5,680 nucleotides of DNA, taken from positions 6,703 to 12,382 of the forward strand of contig DFBR01000215.1 in NCBI GenBank assembly GCA_002367375.1, written 5' to 3'. The DNA comes from Erythrobacter sp. UBA3075 (GTDB taxonomy: Bacteria; Pseudomonadota; Alphaproteobacteria; Sphingomonadales; Sphingomonadaceae). Numbering within the stretch: the stretch's first letter is position 1; each line of letters starts with the position of its first letter. Shown one piece after another: positions 1 to 5,610 of the stretch. A program made the position numbers and the translations under genes. The notes under the pieces are model-generated. The model ran no database searches and was not told the DNA's origin. It worked only from the letters and a program-made list of their open reading frames with translations.

Positions 1-228
1 AATTTGGGCAAGGCCGGTCGTCGCCGTCACATGGGCATCAAGCCTTTGACGCGCGGTGTCGCCAAGAACCCGGTCGATCACCCGCATGGCGGCGGCGAAG
101 GCCGCACCAGCGGTGGCCGTCATCCGGTTACCCCGTGGGGCAAGCCGACCAAGGGTGCCCGCACCCGCAAGAACAAGCAGACGGACAAGATGATTATCCG
201 TTCGCGTCATGCTAAGAAGAAGAGGTAA
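1..228 (+). CDS. rplB: 50S ribosomal protein L2 (uL2), C-terminal part
   Basis: This is the 3' end of the L2 gene, cut by the left edge of the window. Frame 1 is open from the first base to TAA at 226-228 and gives 75 residues, so the TTG at position 4 is an internal leucine codon and not a start. The fragment opens [10 protein letters not shown] and contains the L2 hallmark [17 protein letters not shown] around visible residues 23-39, followed by [12 protein letters not shown] and a basic tail ending RSRHAKKKR. The HPHGG loop carries the histidine (His229 in E. coli) long linked to peptidyl transferase function, and both histidines are present. L2 binds 23S rRNA and helps join the subunits. 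Where many bacteria have RGxAMNPVDHP, this protein has [11 protein letters not shown], a small substitution I regard as lineage variation. rpsS follows after 6 bases, as in standard S10 operons. Identity is certain; only the N-terminal portion is missing. Confidence 0.98.
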   Translation, partial: NLGKAGRRRHMGIKPLTRGVAKNPVDHPHGGGEGRTSGGRHPVTPWGKPTKGARTRKNKQTDKMIIRSRHAKKKR

Positions 229-234
229 GGCACG

Positions 235-510
235 ATGGCACGTTCCGTCTGGAAAGGTCCGTTTGTCGATCTGCACCTTCTGAAGAAGGCGCAGGACGCA
301 CAAGAAGCAAGCAGCAACAAGCCGATCAAGACCTGGTCGCGTCGTTCGACGATCCTCCCGGATTTCGTCGGCCTGACGTTCAGCGTCTACAATGGGCGCA
401 AGTTCATCCCGGTTTCGGTGAGCGAGGAAATGGTTGGGCACAAGCTCGGCGAATTCGCGCCTACCCGTAGCTTCCCGGGTCATGCTGCCGACAAGAAGGG
501 TAAGCGATAA
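235..510 (+). CDS. rpsS: 30S ribosomal protein S19 (uS19)
   Basis: S19 is a small-subunit head protein that forms a complex with S13 and lies near the A-site tRNA side of the head. The 91-residue product has the usual family length. It starts [12 protein letters not shown] and contains the diagnostic block [15 protein letters not shown] at about residues 32-46, then [10 protein letters not shown] at 51-60, [13 protein letters not shown] at 66-78, and a short basic C-terminus (DKKGKR). The ATG at 235 lies 6 bases after the rplB stop, and the purine-rich run AGAGG (221-225) inside the end of rplB can act as its ribosome binding site. The stop codon shares its last base with the rplV start (TAATG), so translation of the two is probably coupled. 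Nothing is truncated or missing. Identity is certain from motif and neighbours. Confidence 0.99.
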   Translation: MARSVWKGPFVDLHLLKKAQDAQEASSNKPIKTWSRRSTILPDFVGLTFSVYNGRKFIPVSVSEEMVGHKLGEFAPTRSFPGHAADKKGKR

Positions 511-887
511 TGGGCAAGGCGAAATCACCCCGCCGCGTCGCTGATAATGAAGCGATGGCCGTTGGCACCACCATCCGTGGCTCCGCGCAGAAGCTCGGCC
601 TTGTAGCCGCGCTGATCCGCGGTAAGAAGGTTGAAGAGGCTCTGAACATCCTCTCCTTCTCCAAGCGCGCGATGGCCCGTGACGCAACCAAGGTTCTCGC
701 ATCAGCGATCGCCAATGCGGAAAACAACCACGATCTCGACGTCGACGCTCTCGTCGTCGCCGAGGCGAGTGTCGGCAAGTCGATCACCATGAAGCGGTTC
801 GCAACGCGCGGCCGTGGCAAGTCCACGCGCATCCTCAAGCCGTTTAGTCGGCTGCGGATTGTCGTTCGCGAGCAGGAAGAGGCGTAA
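510..887 (+). CDS. rplV: 50S ribosomal protein L22 (uL22)
   Basis: L22 binds 23S rRNA, and its long beta hairpin lines the nascent peptide exit tunnel. The 125-residue product has the core [18 protein letters not shown] at about residues 31-48, SAIANAENN at 65-73, and the hairpin segment [17 protein letters not shown] at 94-110. The MKR triplet at 94-96 matches the site whose deletion in E. coli L22 gives macrolide resistance; here it is intact. Compared with the 110-residue E. coli protein there are about 15 extra residues at the N-terminus ([15 protein letters not shown]), a form common in alphaproteobacteria, and a short acidic end (REQEEA). The ATG at 510 overlaps the rpsS stop by one base and has AAGAAGGG (493-500) upstream. 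An in-frame ATG exists at codon 16, but the conserved extension and the coupled start favour 510. Confidence 0.98.
   Translation: MGKAKSPRRVADNEAMAVGTTIRGSAQKLGLVAALIRGKKVEEALNILSFSKRAMARDATKVLASAIANAENNHDLDVDALVVAEASVGKSITMKRFATRGRGKSTRILKPFSRLRIVVREQEEA
874..882 (+). promoter_or_regulatory. Ribosome binding site of rpsC
   Basis: AGGAAGAGG lies in the last codons of rplV, 6 bases upstream of the ATG at 889. It decides the start of rpsC: the reading frame stays open back to a GTG at 814, but residues encoded from 814 to 888 resemble no S3 protein, and S3 proteins begin with MGHK or MGQK. Confidence 0.75.
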
Positions 888-888
888 G

Positions 889-1584
889 ATGGGTCATAAG
901 AGCAATCCGATCGGTCTGCGCTTGCAGATCAACCGCACCTGGGACAGCCGGTGGTACGCCGAAGGCGGCGAATATGCCAAGCTGCTCAAAGAAGATATCA
1001 TGATCCGCAAGTACATCGTCGGGCAGCTGCCGCAGGCCGCTATCTCGAAGGTGGTGATCGAGCGTCCGGCCAAGCTGTGCCGCATCTCGATCTATGCTGC
1101 GCGTCCCGGTGTCATCATCGGCAAGAAGGGCGCAGACATTGAAAAGCTGCGCGCCAAGCTGGCCACGATGACCGACAGCGAAGTGAAGCTGAACATCGTT
1201 GAAATCCGCAAGCCGGAAATCGACGCCAAGCTCGTCGCTCAGGGCATTGCCGATCAGCTGATCCGCCGTGTCGCTTTCCGCCGCGCTATGAAGCGCGCCA
1301 TGCAGTCGGCCATGCGCCTTGGTGCTGAAGGCATCAAGATCATGTGTGGCGGCCGCCTTGGCGGTGCTGAAATCGCGCGTGTTGAACAGTACCGTGAAGG
1401 CCGTGTGCCGCTGCACACCCTGCGCGCCAACATTGATTACGCTGAAGCAGAGGCACTGACTGCCTATGGCATCATCGGCATCAAGGTGTGGGTCTTCAAA
1501 GGCGAAATTCTGGGTCATGACCCGACCTCGCAGGATCGTCTGATGATGGAATCGCAGACGTCCGGCGTCCGCCCCGCACGTTGA
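889..1584 (+). CDS. rpsC: 30S ribosomal protein S3 (uS3)
   Basis: S3 is a head protein of the small subunit at the mRNA entry channel. The 231-residue product (E. coli 233) starts [14 protein letters not shown] type II KH RNA-binding domain follows, with the motif [17 protein letters not shown] at about residues 72-88 and its GxxG loop GKKG at 78-81. The C-terminal domain has [19 protein letters not shown] at 130-148, then [15 protein letters not shown] sequence (here [12 protein letters not shown], 153-164), [13 protein letters not shown] at 168-180, and [11 protein letters not shown]. Residues R131, R132 and K135, the positions linked in E. coli to mRNA unwinding at the entry site, are all present. 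The C-terminal tail is short and ends GVRPAR, unlike the lysine-rich E. coli tail. ATG 889 is chosen over the upstream GTG 814 because the family N-terminus begins there and an RBS precedes it. It starts one base after the rplV stop. Confidence 0.99.
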   Translation: MGHKSNPIGLRLQINRTWDSRWYAEGGEYAKLLKEDIMIRKYIVGQLPQAAISKVVIERPAKLCRISIYAARPGVIIGKKGADIEKLRAKLATMTDSEVKLNIVEIRKPEIDAKLVAQGIADQLIRRVAFRRAMKRAMQSAMRLGAEGIKIMCGGRLGGAEIARVEQYREGRVPLHTLRANIDYAEAEALTAYGIIGIKVWVFKGEILGHDPTSQDRLMMESQTSGVRPAR

Positions 1585-1598
1585 GGTGAGTAGATAAC

Positions 1599-2036
1599 AT
1601 GCTGCAACCGAAGAAAACCAAGTATCGCAAGGCCTTCAAGGGCAAGATCCATGGCAAGGCCAAGGGCGGTACGGACCTGAACTTTGGCTCCTACGGTCTG
1701 AAGGCCCTGGAACCCGAGCGTATCACTGCACGCCAGATCGAAGCTGCGCGTCGTGCGATCACACGCCACATGCGCCGTCAGGGCCGGTTGTGGATCCGCG
1801 TGTTCCCCGACGTGCCGGTTTCGAAGAAGCCAGCTGAAGTGCGTCAGGGTAAGGGCAAGGGTTCCGTTGAGTTCTGGGCCGCCCGCGTAAAGCCGGGTCG
1901 TATCCTGTTCGAGCTTGATGGCATTCCCGGCCCATTGGCCGCCGAAGCTTTCAGCCGCGCGGCGATGAAGCTGCCGATCAAGACCAAGGTTGTCGCACGG
2001 ATGGGCGATACCTCGCACCTGGGTGGAGGCAAGTAA
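1599..2036 (+). CDS. rplP: 50S ribosomal protein L16 (uL16)
   Basis: L16 sits in the large subunit close to the A- and P-site tRNAs and is needed for late assembly. The product is 145 residues against about 136-138 usually. It shows [15 protein letters not shown] at the N-terminus, [11 protein letters not shown] at 29-39, [22 protein letters not shown] at 41-62, [14 protein letters not shown] at 65-78 and [13 protein letters not shown] at 81-93. The arginine at 82 corresponds to the one hydroxylated in E. coli L16. The core ends [13 protein letters not shown] near 136, followed by an extra [17 protein letters not shown] (1583-1590), overlapping the rpsC stop, is a good RBS 8 bases before the ATG. 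The 14-base gap after rpsC is normal for the operon. The stop overlaps the rpmC start by one base. Identity is certain; the tail is the only unusual part and is probably lineage-typical. Confidence 0.99.
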   Translation: MLQPKKTKYRKAFKGKIHGKAKGGTDLNFGSYGLKALEPERITARQIEAARRAITRHMRRQGRLWIRVFPDVPVSKKPAEVRQGKGKGSVEFWAARVKPGRILFELDGIPGPLAAEAFSRAAMKLPIKTKVVARMGDTSHLGGGK

Positions 2037-2248
2037 TGGCCAAGATTGAAGACCTCCGCACGAAGACTGACGATCAGCTCGCAGAGCAGTTCGTCATGCT
2101 CAAGAAAGAGCAGTTCAACCTGCGTTTTCAGGCCGCGACCAACCAGCTTGAGGCCGCAGCCCGGGTGAAGCAGGTCCGCCGCGAAATCGCGCAGATCAAG
2201 ACGCTGCAGAACGAGCGCGCGGCTGCTGCCGCGAACGCTGAAGCGTAA
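2036..2248 (+). CDS. rpmC: 50S ribosomal protein L29 (uL29)
   Basis: L29 is a small helical protein at the exit tunnel rim, close to L23, where trigger factor and the signal recognition particle dock. The 70-residue product starts [19 protein letters not shown] and contains the L29 pattern [22 protein letters not shown] at about residues 23-44, then [17 protein letters not shown] at 45-61. The heptad-like leucine and isoleucine spacing fits the family's two-helix antiparallel hairpin. The last residues (AAAAANAEA) are alanine-rich and a little longer than in the 63-residue E. coli protein. GGAGG at 2025-2029, six bases before the ATG, is a near-ideal RBS and lies inside rplP. The ATG shares a base with the rplP stop. 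The motif and its place between rplP and rpsQ leave no serious alternative. Confidence 0.98.
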   Translation: MAKIEDLRTKTDDQLAEQFVMLKKEQFNLRFQAATNQLEAAARVKQVRREIAQIKTLQNERAAAAANAEA

Positions 2249-2258
2249 GGAGCAGACA

Positions 2259-2639
2259 ATGCCGAAGCGTATCCTGACCGGGACTGTCACCTCCGACAAG
2301 ACCGACAAGACCGTGACCGTGAAGGTCGAACGCCGCGTGAAGCACCCGCTGTACGGGAAGATCATTCGTCGTTCGAAGAAGTATCACGCGCACGACGAAA
2401 CGAACGAATACACCGTGGGCGACACCGTCCGGATCGAAGAGACCCGGCCGATCTCCAAGACCAAGACGTGGAAGGTGCTCGACCGCCTGGTGGCAAGCAA
2501 GGGTGTGGCTGTCGCCGCAGACCTTGATGTTGCCGAAGCCACGCCGACCGGCGCGCCCGAGGACAAGAAGGCTGAAAAGACGCCTGCCAAGTCTGACAAG
2601 AAGGCTGATGCCGACAAGGAAGCGGCTGACGCCGAGTAA
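2259..2639 (+). CDS. rpsQ: 30S ribosomal protein S17 (uS17) with C-terminal tail
   Basis: S17 is a primary 16S rRNA-binding protein of the 5' domain with an OB fold. Residues 1-80 are a normal S17: [21 protein letters not shown] at the N-terminus, [25 protein letters not shown] at about 23-47, [18 protein letters not shown] at 54-71 and LDRLV at 74-78. The product is 126 residues, whereas S17 is usually about 80-90. The extra 45 or so residues are low complexity, rich in Ala, Lys, Asp and Glu, with DKKA repeated at 102-105 and 113-116 and a variant DKEA at 119-122. AAGGAG (2247-2252) overlaps the rpmC stop and sits 6 bases before the ATG. It is the last gene of the S10-operon portion, followed by the only sizeable gap. 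The frame and codon style continue smoothly into the tail, so a frameshift or readthrough is not suggested. Confidence 0.98.
   Translation: MPKRILTGTVTSDKTDKTVTVKVERRVKHPLYGKIIRRSKKYHAHDETNEYTVGDTVRIEETRPISKTKTWKVLDRLVASKGVAVAADLDVAEATPTGAPEDKKAEKTPAKSDKKADADKEAADAE
2562..2608 (+). repeat. 14-bp direct repeat inside the rpsQ tail
   Basis: GACAAGAAGGCTGA occurs exactly at 2562-2575 and again at 2595-2608, 33 bases apart, which is 11 codons and so in frame. Both copies encode DKKA plus the first two bases of the next codon. A degenerate third copy begins GACAAG at 2613. The pattern suggests that the tail grew by small in-frame duplications, though shared codon preference for Asp-Lys-Lys-Ala could contribute. 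Confidence 0.7.
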
Positions 2640-2735
2640 GCAATCACGCCGCTGCATATGCAGGGGCAGACGTTAGGAACTTCCGGGCGGGTTTAGGCCA
2701 AGTCTCGGAAAGCCAAATGAGAAGGAACCGGATCA
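2640..2735 (+). other. rpsQ-rplN intergenic region (S10/spc boundary, rplN leader)
   Basis: This 96-base gap is the only sizeable non-coding stretch in the window and sits where the S10 operon ends and the spc operon begins in E. coli and many other bacteria. It holds a 12-bp palindrome at 2652-2663, a short inverted repeat TTCCG (2681-2685) with CGGAA (2706-2710), and the rplN ribosome binding site GAAGGAA (2721-2727), 8 bases before the ATG. I see no convincing -35/-10 pair and no GC-rich hairpin followed by a T run. It could be a promoter and leader for the spc genes, a regulatory leader within one long transcript, or a processing site; sequence alone does not decide. Confidence 0.6.
2652..2663. 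repeat. Perfect 12-bp palindrome in the rplN leader
   Basis: CTGCATATGCAG reads the same on both strands. It starts 13 bases after the rpsQ stop and does not extend further, since the flanking bases are both G. As RNA it makes only a short stem with a tight loop. As DNA it could be a dimeric protein site, but I know of no regulator to assign. Confidence 0.5.
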
Positions 2736-3104
2736 ATGATCCAGATGCAATCCAATCTCGACGTCGCGGACAACAGCGGCGCTAAGCGCGTCCAGTGCAT
2801 TAAGGTGCTGGGTGGCTCTAAGCGTCGTACCGCGAGTGTCGGGGACGTGATCGTGGTTTCCGTCAAGGAAGCCCAACCGCGCGCCAAGGTCAAAAAGGGC
2901 GACGTTCACCGTGCGGTGATCGTGCGCACTCGTAAGGACGTTCGCCGTCCTGACGGCAGTGTGATCCGTTTTGACGGCAACGCTGCGGTGCTCGTGAACA
3001 AGAGCGAAGAGCCGATTGGCACGCGTATCTTTGGCCCAGTTGTGCGCGAACTGCGCGGCAAGGGCTTTATGAAGATCATCTCGCTCGCGCCGGAGGTGCT
3101 GTAA
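2736..3104 (+). CDS. rplN: 50S ribosomal protein L14 (uL14)
   Basis: L14 is a beta-barrel protein on the subunit interface of the large subunit, contacting 16S rRNA in the 70S ribosome; it is also the binding site of the silencing factor RsfS. The 122-residue product has the common bacterial length. It reads [31 protein letters not shown] in the first 31 residues, then [22 protein letters not shown] at about 36-57, AVIVRT at 60-65, [17 protein letters not shown] at 70-86, [15 protein letters not shown] at 92-106 and [12 protein letters not shown] at the end. These are the L14 signatures almost throughout. The RBS GAAGGAA is well placed. This is the first gene of the spc-type group, and its stop overlaps the rplX start by one base, which implies coupling. 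Confidence 0.99.
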   Translation: MIQMQSNLDVADNSGAKRVQCIKVLGGSKRRTASVGDVIVVSVKEAQPRAKVKKGDVHRAVIVRTRKDVRRPDGSVIRFDGNAAVLVNKSEEPIGTRIFGPVVRELRGKGFMKIISLAPEVL

Positions 3105-3424
3105 TGGCTTCTGCACGTATCAAGAAGGGTGACACCGTCGTCGTGCTCTCGGGCAAGGACAAGGGCCAGAGCGGCACTGTCCAGCAGGTCATGCCGAAAG
3201 AAGGCAAGGTTCTGGTCGAAGGGGTCAATGTGATGACTCGTCACCGCAAGCCGAGCCAGGCGAACCCGCAGGGCGGCATCGACCGCATTCCTGCTCCGCT
3301 CGCAATGGCCAAGGTTGCTGTGGCCGATCCAAAGGATGGCAAGCCCACCCGCGTCCGTTTCGAAGAAAAGGACGGCAAGAAGGTGCGCGTTGCTGTGAAG
3401 TCCGGGGAGACCATCGATGGCTGA
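3104..3424 (+). CDS. rplX: 50S ribosomal protein L24 (uL24)
   Basis: L24 is an assembly-initiating protein that binds the 5' end region of 23S rRNA and sits near the tunnel exit. The 106-residue product is close to the E. coli length (104). An N-terminal KOW motif covers about residues 5-38, with [20 protein letters not shown] and KVLVEGVNV following. The linker [13 protein letters not shown] at 47-59 and the C-terminal [19 protein letters not shown] at 86-104 are typical. GGAGGT at 3092-3097, six bases before the ATG, is an excellent RBS inside the end of rplN. The gene ends within rplE: its TGA at 3422-3424 lies 8 bases into the next gene, the longest overlap in the window. No anomalies in length or motif. 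Confidence 0.99.
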   Translation: MASARIKKGDTVVVLSGKDKGQSGTVQQVMPKEGKVLVEGVNVMTRHRKPSQANPQGGIDRIPAPLAMAKVAVADPKDGKPTRVRFEEKDGKKVRVAVKSGETIDG

Positions 3425-3995
3425 TTACACGCCACGCATGAAGCAGAAATATGCTGACGAGATCGTGAAGGCGATGACCGAGAAGTTCGGTTATGCCAAT
3501 CACATGCAGGTCCCGCAGCTGTCCAAGATCACACTCAACATGGGTGTGGGCGAGGCAAGCCAGGACAAGAAGAAAGTCCAGACGGCTTCCGCGGAAATGG
3601 AAGCGATTGCCGGGCAGAAGCCGGTGATCACCAAAGCCAAGAAGTCGATCGCTCAGTTCAAGCTGCGCGAAGGCATGCCGATCGGTTGCAAGGTTACCAT
3701 GCGCCGTGATCGTATGTTCGAATTCATGGATCGTCTGGTGACCATTGCGATGCCGCGTATTCGCGATTTCCGTGGCCTCAATCCCAAGTCGTTTGATGGC
3801 CAGGGCAATTACGCCATGGGCATCAAGGAGCAGATCATCTTTCCAGAGATCAGCTACGACCAGATCGAAAAGGTGCGCGGGATGGATATCATCGTGACCA
3901 CCACCGCAAAGACCGACGAAGAGGCCCGCGAATTGCTGCGCCTGTTCGGTTTCCCGTTCCCGGCCGAAAACGCCGAAGAAAAAGAGGCCGCGTAA
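3417..3995 (+). CDS. rplE: 50S ribosomal protein L5 (uL5)
   Basis: L5 binds 5S rRNA, contacts the P-site tRNA and forms an intersubunit bridge with S13. The product is 192 residues, longer than the 179 of E. coli. It contains [15 protein letters not shown] at about residues 33-47, the L5 block [32 protein letters not shown] at 66-97, the motif [21 protein letters not shown] at 101-121, [15 protein letters not shown] at 131-145 and [21 protein letters not shown] at 161-181. Extra length comes from a few residues at the N-terminus and a short acidic tail after GFPF (ending [10 protein letters not shown]). The ATG at 3417 lies before the rplX stop, with GGGGAG at 3404-3409 as RBS. In E. coli the start region of rplE is the S8 repressor site; here no clear equivalent structure was recognised by eye. 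Confidence 0.99.
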   Translation: MADYTPRMKQKYADEIVKAMTEKFGYANHMQVPQLSKITLNMGVGEASQDKKKVQTASAEMEAIAGQKPVITKAKKSIAQFKLREGMPIGCKVTMRRDRMFEFMDRLVTIAMPRIRDFRGLNPKSFDGQGNYAMGIKEQIIFPEISYDQIEKVRGMDIIVTTTAKTDEEARELLRLFGFPFPAENAEEKEAA

Positions 3996-4019
3996 GCGGC
4001 GCAGGAGAGCTTAAGTCCA

Positions 4020-4325
4020 ATGGCGAAACTGAGTTCCATAAACAAGAACGAGCGTCGTAAGGCCCTCGTCAAGAAGTACGCGGCGAAATACGCCAAGCTG
4101 AGGGCTATCGCGGATGATGAATCGCTTGACGATTCAGAACGTCTGATCGCGCGCCTGAAGATGGCTGAAATTCCCCGCAATGCGAACCCGACCCGGGTGC
4201 GCAACCGCTGCAACACCACCGGCCGCCCGCGCGGCTACTACCGCAAGTTCGGGCTTAACCGCATCGAACTCCGCGATCTGGCCAACAAGGGCCTGATCCC
4301 GGGCGTGACCAAGTCGAGCTGGTGA
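4020..4325 (+). CDS. rpsN: 30S ribosomal protein S14 (uS14), zinc-free long form
   Basis: S14 is a late-binding protein of the small-subunit head, next to S3 and S10. The 101-residue length and the C-terminal sequence identify the long, zinc-independent type, like E. coli S14. The region that in the short form carries two CxxC zinc pairs has only a single cysteine (C64) in [21 protein letters not shown] at about residues 62-82. The end [11 protein letters not shown] matches the family's IPGxxKxSW end. The N-terminus [27 protein letters not shown] is basic and helical, as expected. The start follows rplE by 24 bases, with AGGAGA (4003-4008) about 11 bases before the ATG, slightly further than usual. 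The stop is 10 bases before rpsH. No second rpsN is visible in the window, so paralogue questions cannot be judged here. Confidence 0.99.
   Translation: MAKLSSINKNERRKALVKKYAAKYAKLRAIADDESLDDSERLIARLKMAEIPRNANPTRVRNRCNTTGRPRGYYRKFGLNRIELRDLANKGLIPGVTKSSW
4118..4136 (+). repeat. Short inverted repeat inside rpsN
   Basis: TGAATCG (4118-4124) and CGATTCA (4130-4136) are exact reverse complements around the 5-base loop CTTGA. The arms lie in codons for the acidic segment DDESLDDSE of S14. A 7-bp stem with a short loop is expected once or twice by chance in a sequence this long, so a function is not claimed. Confidence 0.3.
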
Positions 4326-4335
4326 GGATTAGACT

Positions 4336-4731
4336 ATGCCGATGACCGATCCCTTGGGTGATATGCTCACCCGCATCCGCAATGGCCAGCAGGCGAAGAA
4401 GGACTCCGTCCTGTCGCCCGCTTCCAAGCTGCGTACCAATGTTCTCGAAGTGCTTCAGCGCGAAGGCTACATCCGTGGCTACAGCGAAGACGCTACGGGG
4501 CAGCACCCCGCATTGCGGATTGAACTGAAGTATTTCGAAGGCGAGCCTGCGATCAAGCATCTCGCCCGAGTCTCCAAGCCGGGTCGCCGGGTATATTCGG
4601 GTTCGCAAGAAATCCCGATTATCCGCAATGGCCTAGGCATCACCATCGTCTCGACCCCCAAGGGCGTGCTTTCGGACAACGAAGCGCGCACCGAGAATGT
4701 CGGCGGCGAAGTGCTTGCGGAGGTGTTCTGA
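4336..4731 (+). CDS. rpsH: 30S ribosomal protein S8 (uS8)
   Basis: S8 is a primary 16S rRNA-binding protein that recognises helix 21 of the central domain; in E. coli it also represses translation of the spc operon by binding its mRNA near rplE. The 131-residue product starts [18 protein letters not shown], parallel to E. coli [18 protein letters not shown], which supports ATG 4336 over the in-frame ATG at 4342. Further family segments are [17 protein letters not shown] at about residues 30-46, [12 protein letters not shown] at 77-88, and the strongly conserved RNA-binding stretch [19 protein letters not shown] at 99-117, followed by [16 protein letters not shown] (4324-4328), overlapping the rpsN stop, is 7 bases before the start. 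The stop overlaps the rplF start by one base. Confidence 0.99.
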   Translation: MPMTDPLGDMLTRIRNGQQAKKDSVLSPASKLRTNVLEVLQREGYIRGYSEDATGQHPALRIELKYFEGEPAIKHLARVSKPGRRVYSGSQEIPIIRNGLGITIVSTPKGVLSDNEARTENVGGEVLAEVF

Positions 4732-5264
4732 TGAGCCGCATCGGCAAGAAACCGGTGGCGATCCCCAGTGGGGTTACAGCCAAGACCGAGAACGGTGTGC
4801 TGAGTGTGAAGGGCCCCAAGGGCGAACTCACCATGAGCATGTTCGAACTGATCGACTATAAGGTCGAGGGTGAAGAAATCCTCGTCACGCCGAAGAACAA
4901 GACCACGCAGGCCCGCCAGTTCTGGGGCATGCAGCGCACGCTGGTGCAGAACCTGATTGACGGTGTGACCGACGGTTTCACCAAGGTGCTGGATATCACC
5001 GGCGTTGGCTACCGTGCGCAGGCACAGGGCAAGAAGCTCAAGCTGCAGCTCGGTTTCAGCCACGATGTCGATCTCGACGTGCCTGAAGGTATTGAGGTTA
5101 AGACGCCCGATCAGACCACGGTTGAGATTTCGGGTATCGACAAACAGAAGGTTGGGCAGTTCGCTGCCGAGATCCGCGAATGGCGCAAGCCGGAGCCCTA
5201 TAAGGGCAAGGGTGTAAGGTATCGCGGCGAGTACATCTTCCGCAAGGAAGGGAAGAAGAAGTAA
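4731..5264 (+). CDS. rplF: 50S ribosomal protein L6 (uL6)
   Basis: L6 lies near the sarcin-ricin loop and the factor-binding centre of the large subunit. The 177-residue product matches the usual bacterial length. It begins [15 protein letters not shown] and shows the two related alpha/beta domains of the family: the first with [10 protein letters not shown] at about residues 24-33, the second with [26 protein letters not shown] at 86-111. The C-terminal rRNA-binding signature [19 protein letters not shown] is at 149-167, followed by a basic end (RKEGKKK). GGAGGT at 4719-4724, six bases before the ATG, is a perfect RBS placed inside the end of rpsH. The TGATG overlap with rpsH suggests coupled translation. 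The stop is one base before the rplR start codon. Identity is certain. Confidence 0.99.
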   Translation: MSRIGKKPVAIPSGVTAKTENGVLSVKGPKGELTMSMFELIDYKVEGEEILVTPKNKTTQARQFWGMQRTLVQNLIDGVTDGFTKVLDITGVGYRAQAQGKKLKLQLGFSHDVDLDVPEGIEVKTPDQTTVEISGIDKQKVGQFAAEIREWRKPEPYKGKGVRYRGEYIFRKEGKKK

Positions 5265-5265
5265 G

Positions 5266-5610
5266 ATGGCAAAGCTCTCTCTCTTTGAACGCCGTCGCCG
5301 CCGGGTGCGCACCGCGCTCCGCAAGCGTTCCGGCCAAAAACCTCGTCTGTCAGTGCATCGCACTGGCAAGCACATCTACGCGCAGATCATCGATGACAAG
5401 GATGGCCGCACAGTTGCTGCCGCCAACACGCTTGGTGAAAAAGCCTCGGGTGCCAATGTCGATGCCGCCGCAAAGGTGGGCAAGGATATTGCCGCAGCCG
5501 CCAAAAAGGCTGGCGTGAAGACTGTCGTGTTCGATCGCGGCGGGTTCCTGTTCCATGGCCGCGTCAAGGCGCTGGCCGATGCCGCTCGCGAAGGCGGGCT
5601 GGAGTTCTGA
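5266..5610 (+). CDS. rplR: 50S ribosomal protein L18 (uL18)
   Basis: L18 binds 5S rRNA and, with L5, attaches it to the central protuberance. The 114-residue product is close to the E. coli length (117). It starts with an arginine-rich segment, [17 protein letters not shown] at about residues 6-22, which fits rRNA binding, then [19 protein letters not shown] at 26-44. The second half shows the L18 pattern [44 protein letters not shown] at 71-114. The ATG is one base after the rplF stop; the run AAGGAAGGGA (5244-5253) upstream is purine-rich but sits about 12 bases away, so initiation may depend on ribosomes finishing rplF. The stop overlaps the rpsE start. Identity is certain; nothing appears truncated. 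Confidence 0.98.
   Translation: MAKLSLFERRRRRVRTALRKRSGQKPRLSVHRTGKHIYAQIIDDKDGRTVAAANTLGEKASGANVDAAAKVGKDIAAAAKKAGVKTVVFDRGGFLFHGRVKALADAAREGGLEF
5601..5604 (+). promoter_or_regulatory. Likely ribosome binding site of rpsE
   Basis: GGAG in the last codons of rplR lies 5 bases before the ATG at 5610 and 8 bases before the adjacent in-frame ATG at 5613. Spacing slightly favours the second ATG, while the overlap with the rplR stop favours the first. The two starts differ by a single methionine. Confidence 0.5.

Noticed and set aside
814..888. An upstream GTG start giving rpsC 25 more codons
   Set aside because: It would overlap rplV by 74 bases, the added residues are not S3-like, and ATG 889 has the family N-terminus and a well-placed RBS.
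844..1518. A 224-codon open frame on the - strand opposite rpsC
   Set aside because: It is fully antisense to rpsC, shows no family motif, and its His/Asp/Ala-rich composition is that expected from reverse-complementing rpsC codons.
2362..2657. Overlapping - strand frames in the rpsQ tail and the following gap
   Set aside because: They mirror the repetitive charged tail of S17 and have no recognisable protein features. I considered whether the tail might instead belong to another gene, but the + frame is continuous with the S17 core.
2626..2659. CTGACG and GCATAT as a possible -35/-10 promoter pair
   Set aside because: The spacing is about 22 bases, beyond the usual 16-19, and both boxes are poor matches.
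2675..2728. AGGAAC occurring twice in the rplN leader (2675-2680 and 2723-2728)
   Set aside because: Six bases are too short to be meaningful, and the second copy is simply part of the rplN ribosome binding site.
3411..3420. CCATCGATGG palindrome around the rplE start codon
   Set aside because: Several 10-bp palindromes are expected by chance in a window this long, and the possible RNA stem is only about 3 bp.
4479..5375. A 298-codon open frame on the - strand crossing rpsH, rplF and rplR
   Set aside because: It lies opposite three certain ribosomal protein genes, has no recognisable domain or RBS context, and is the kind of shadow frame that GC-rich coding sequence with strong codon bias creates.
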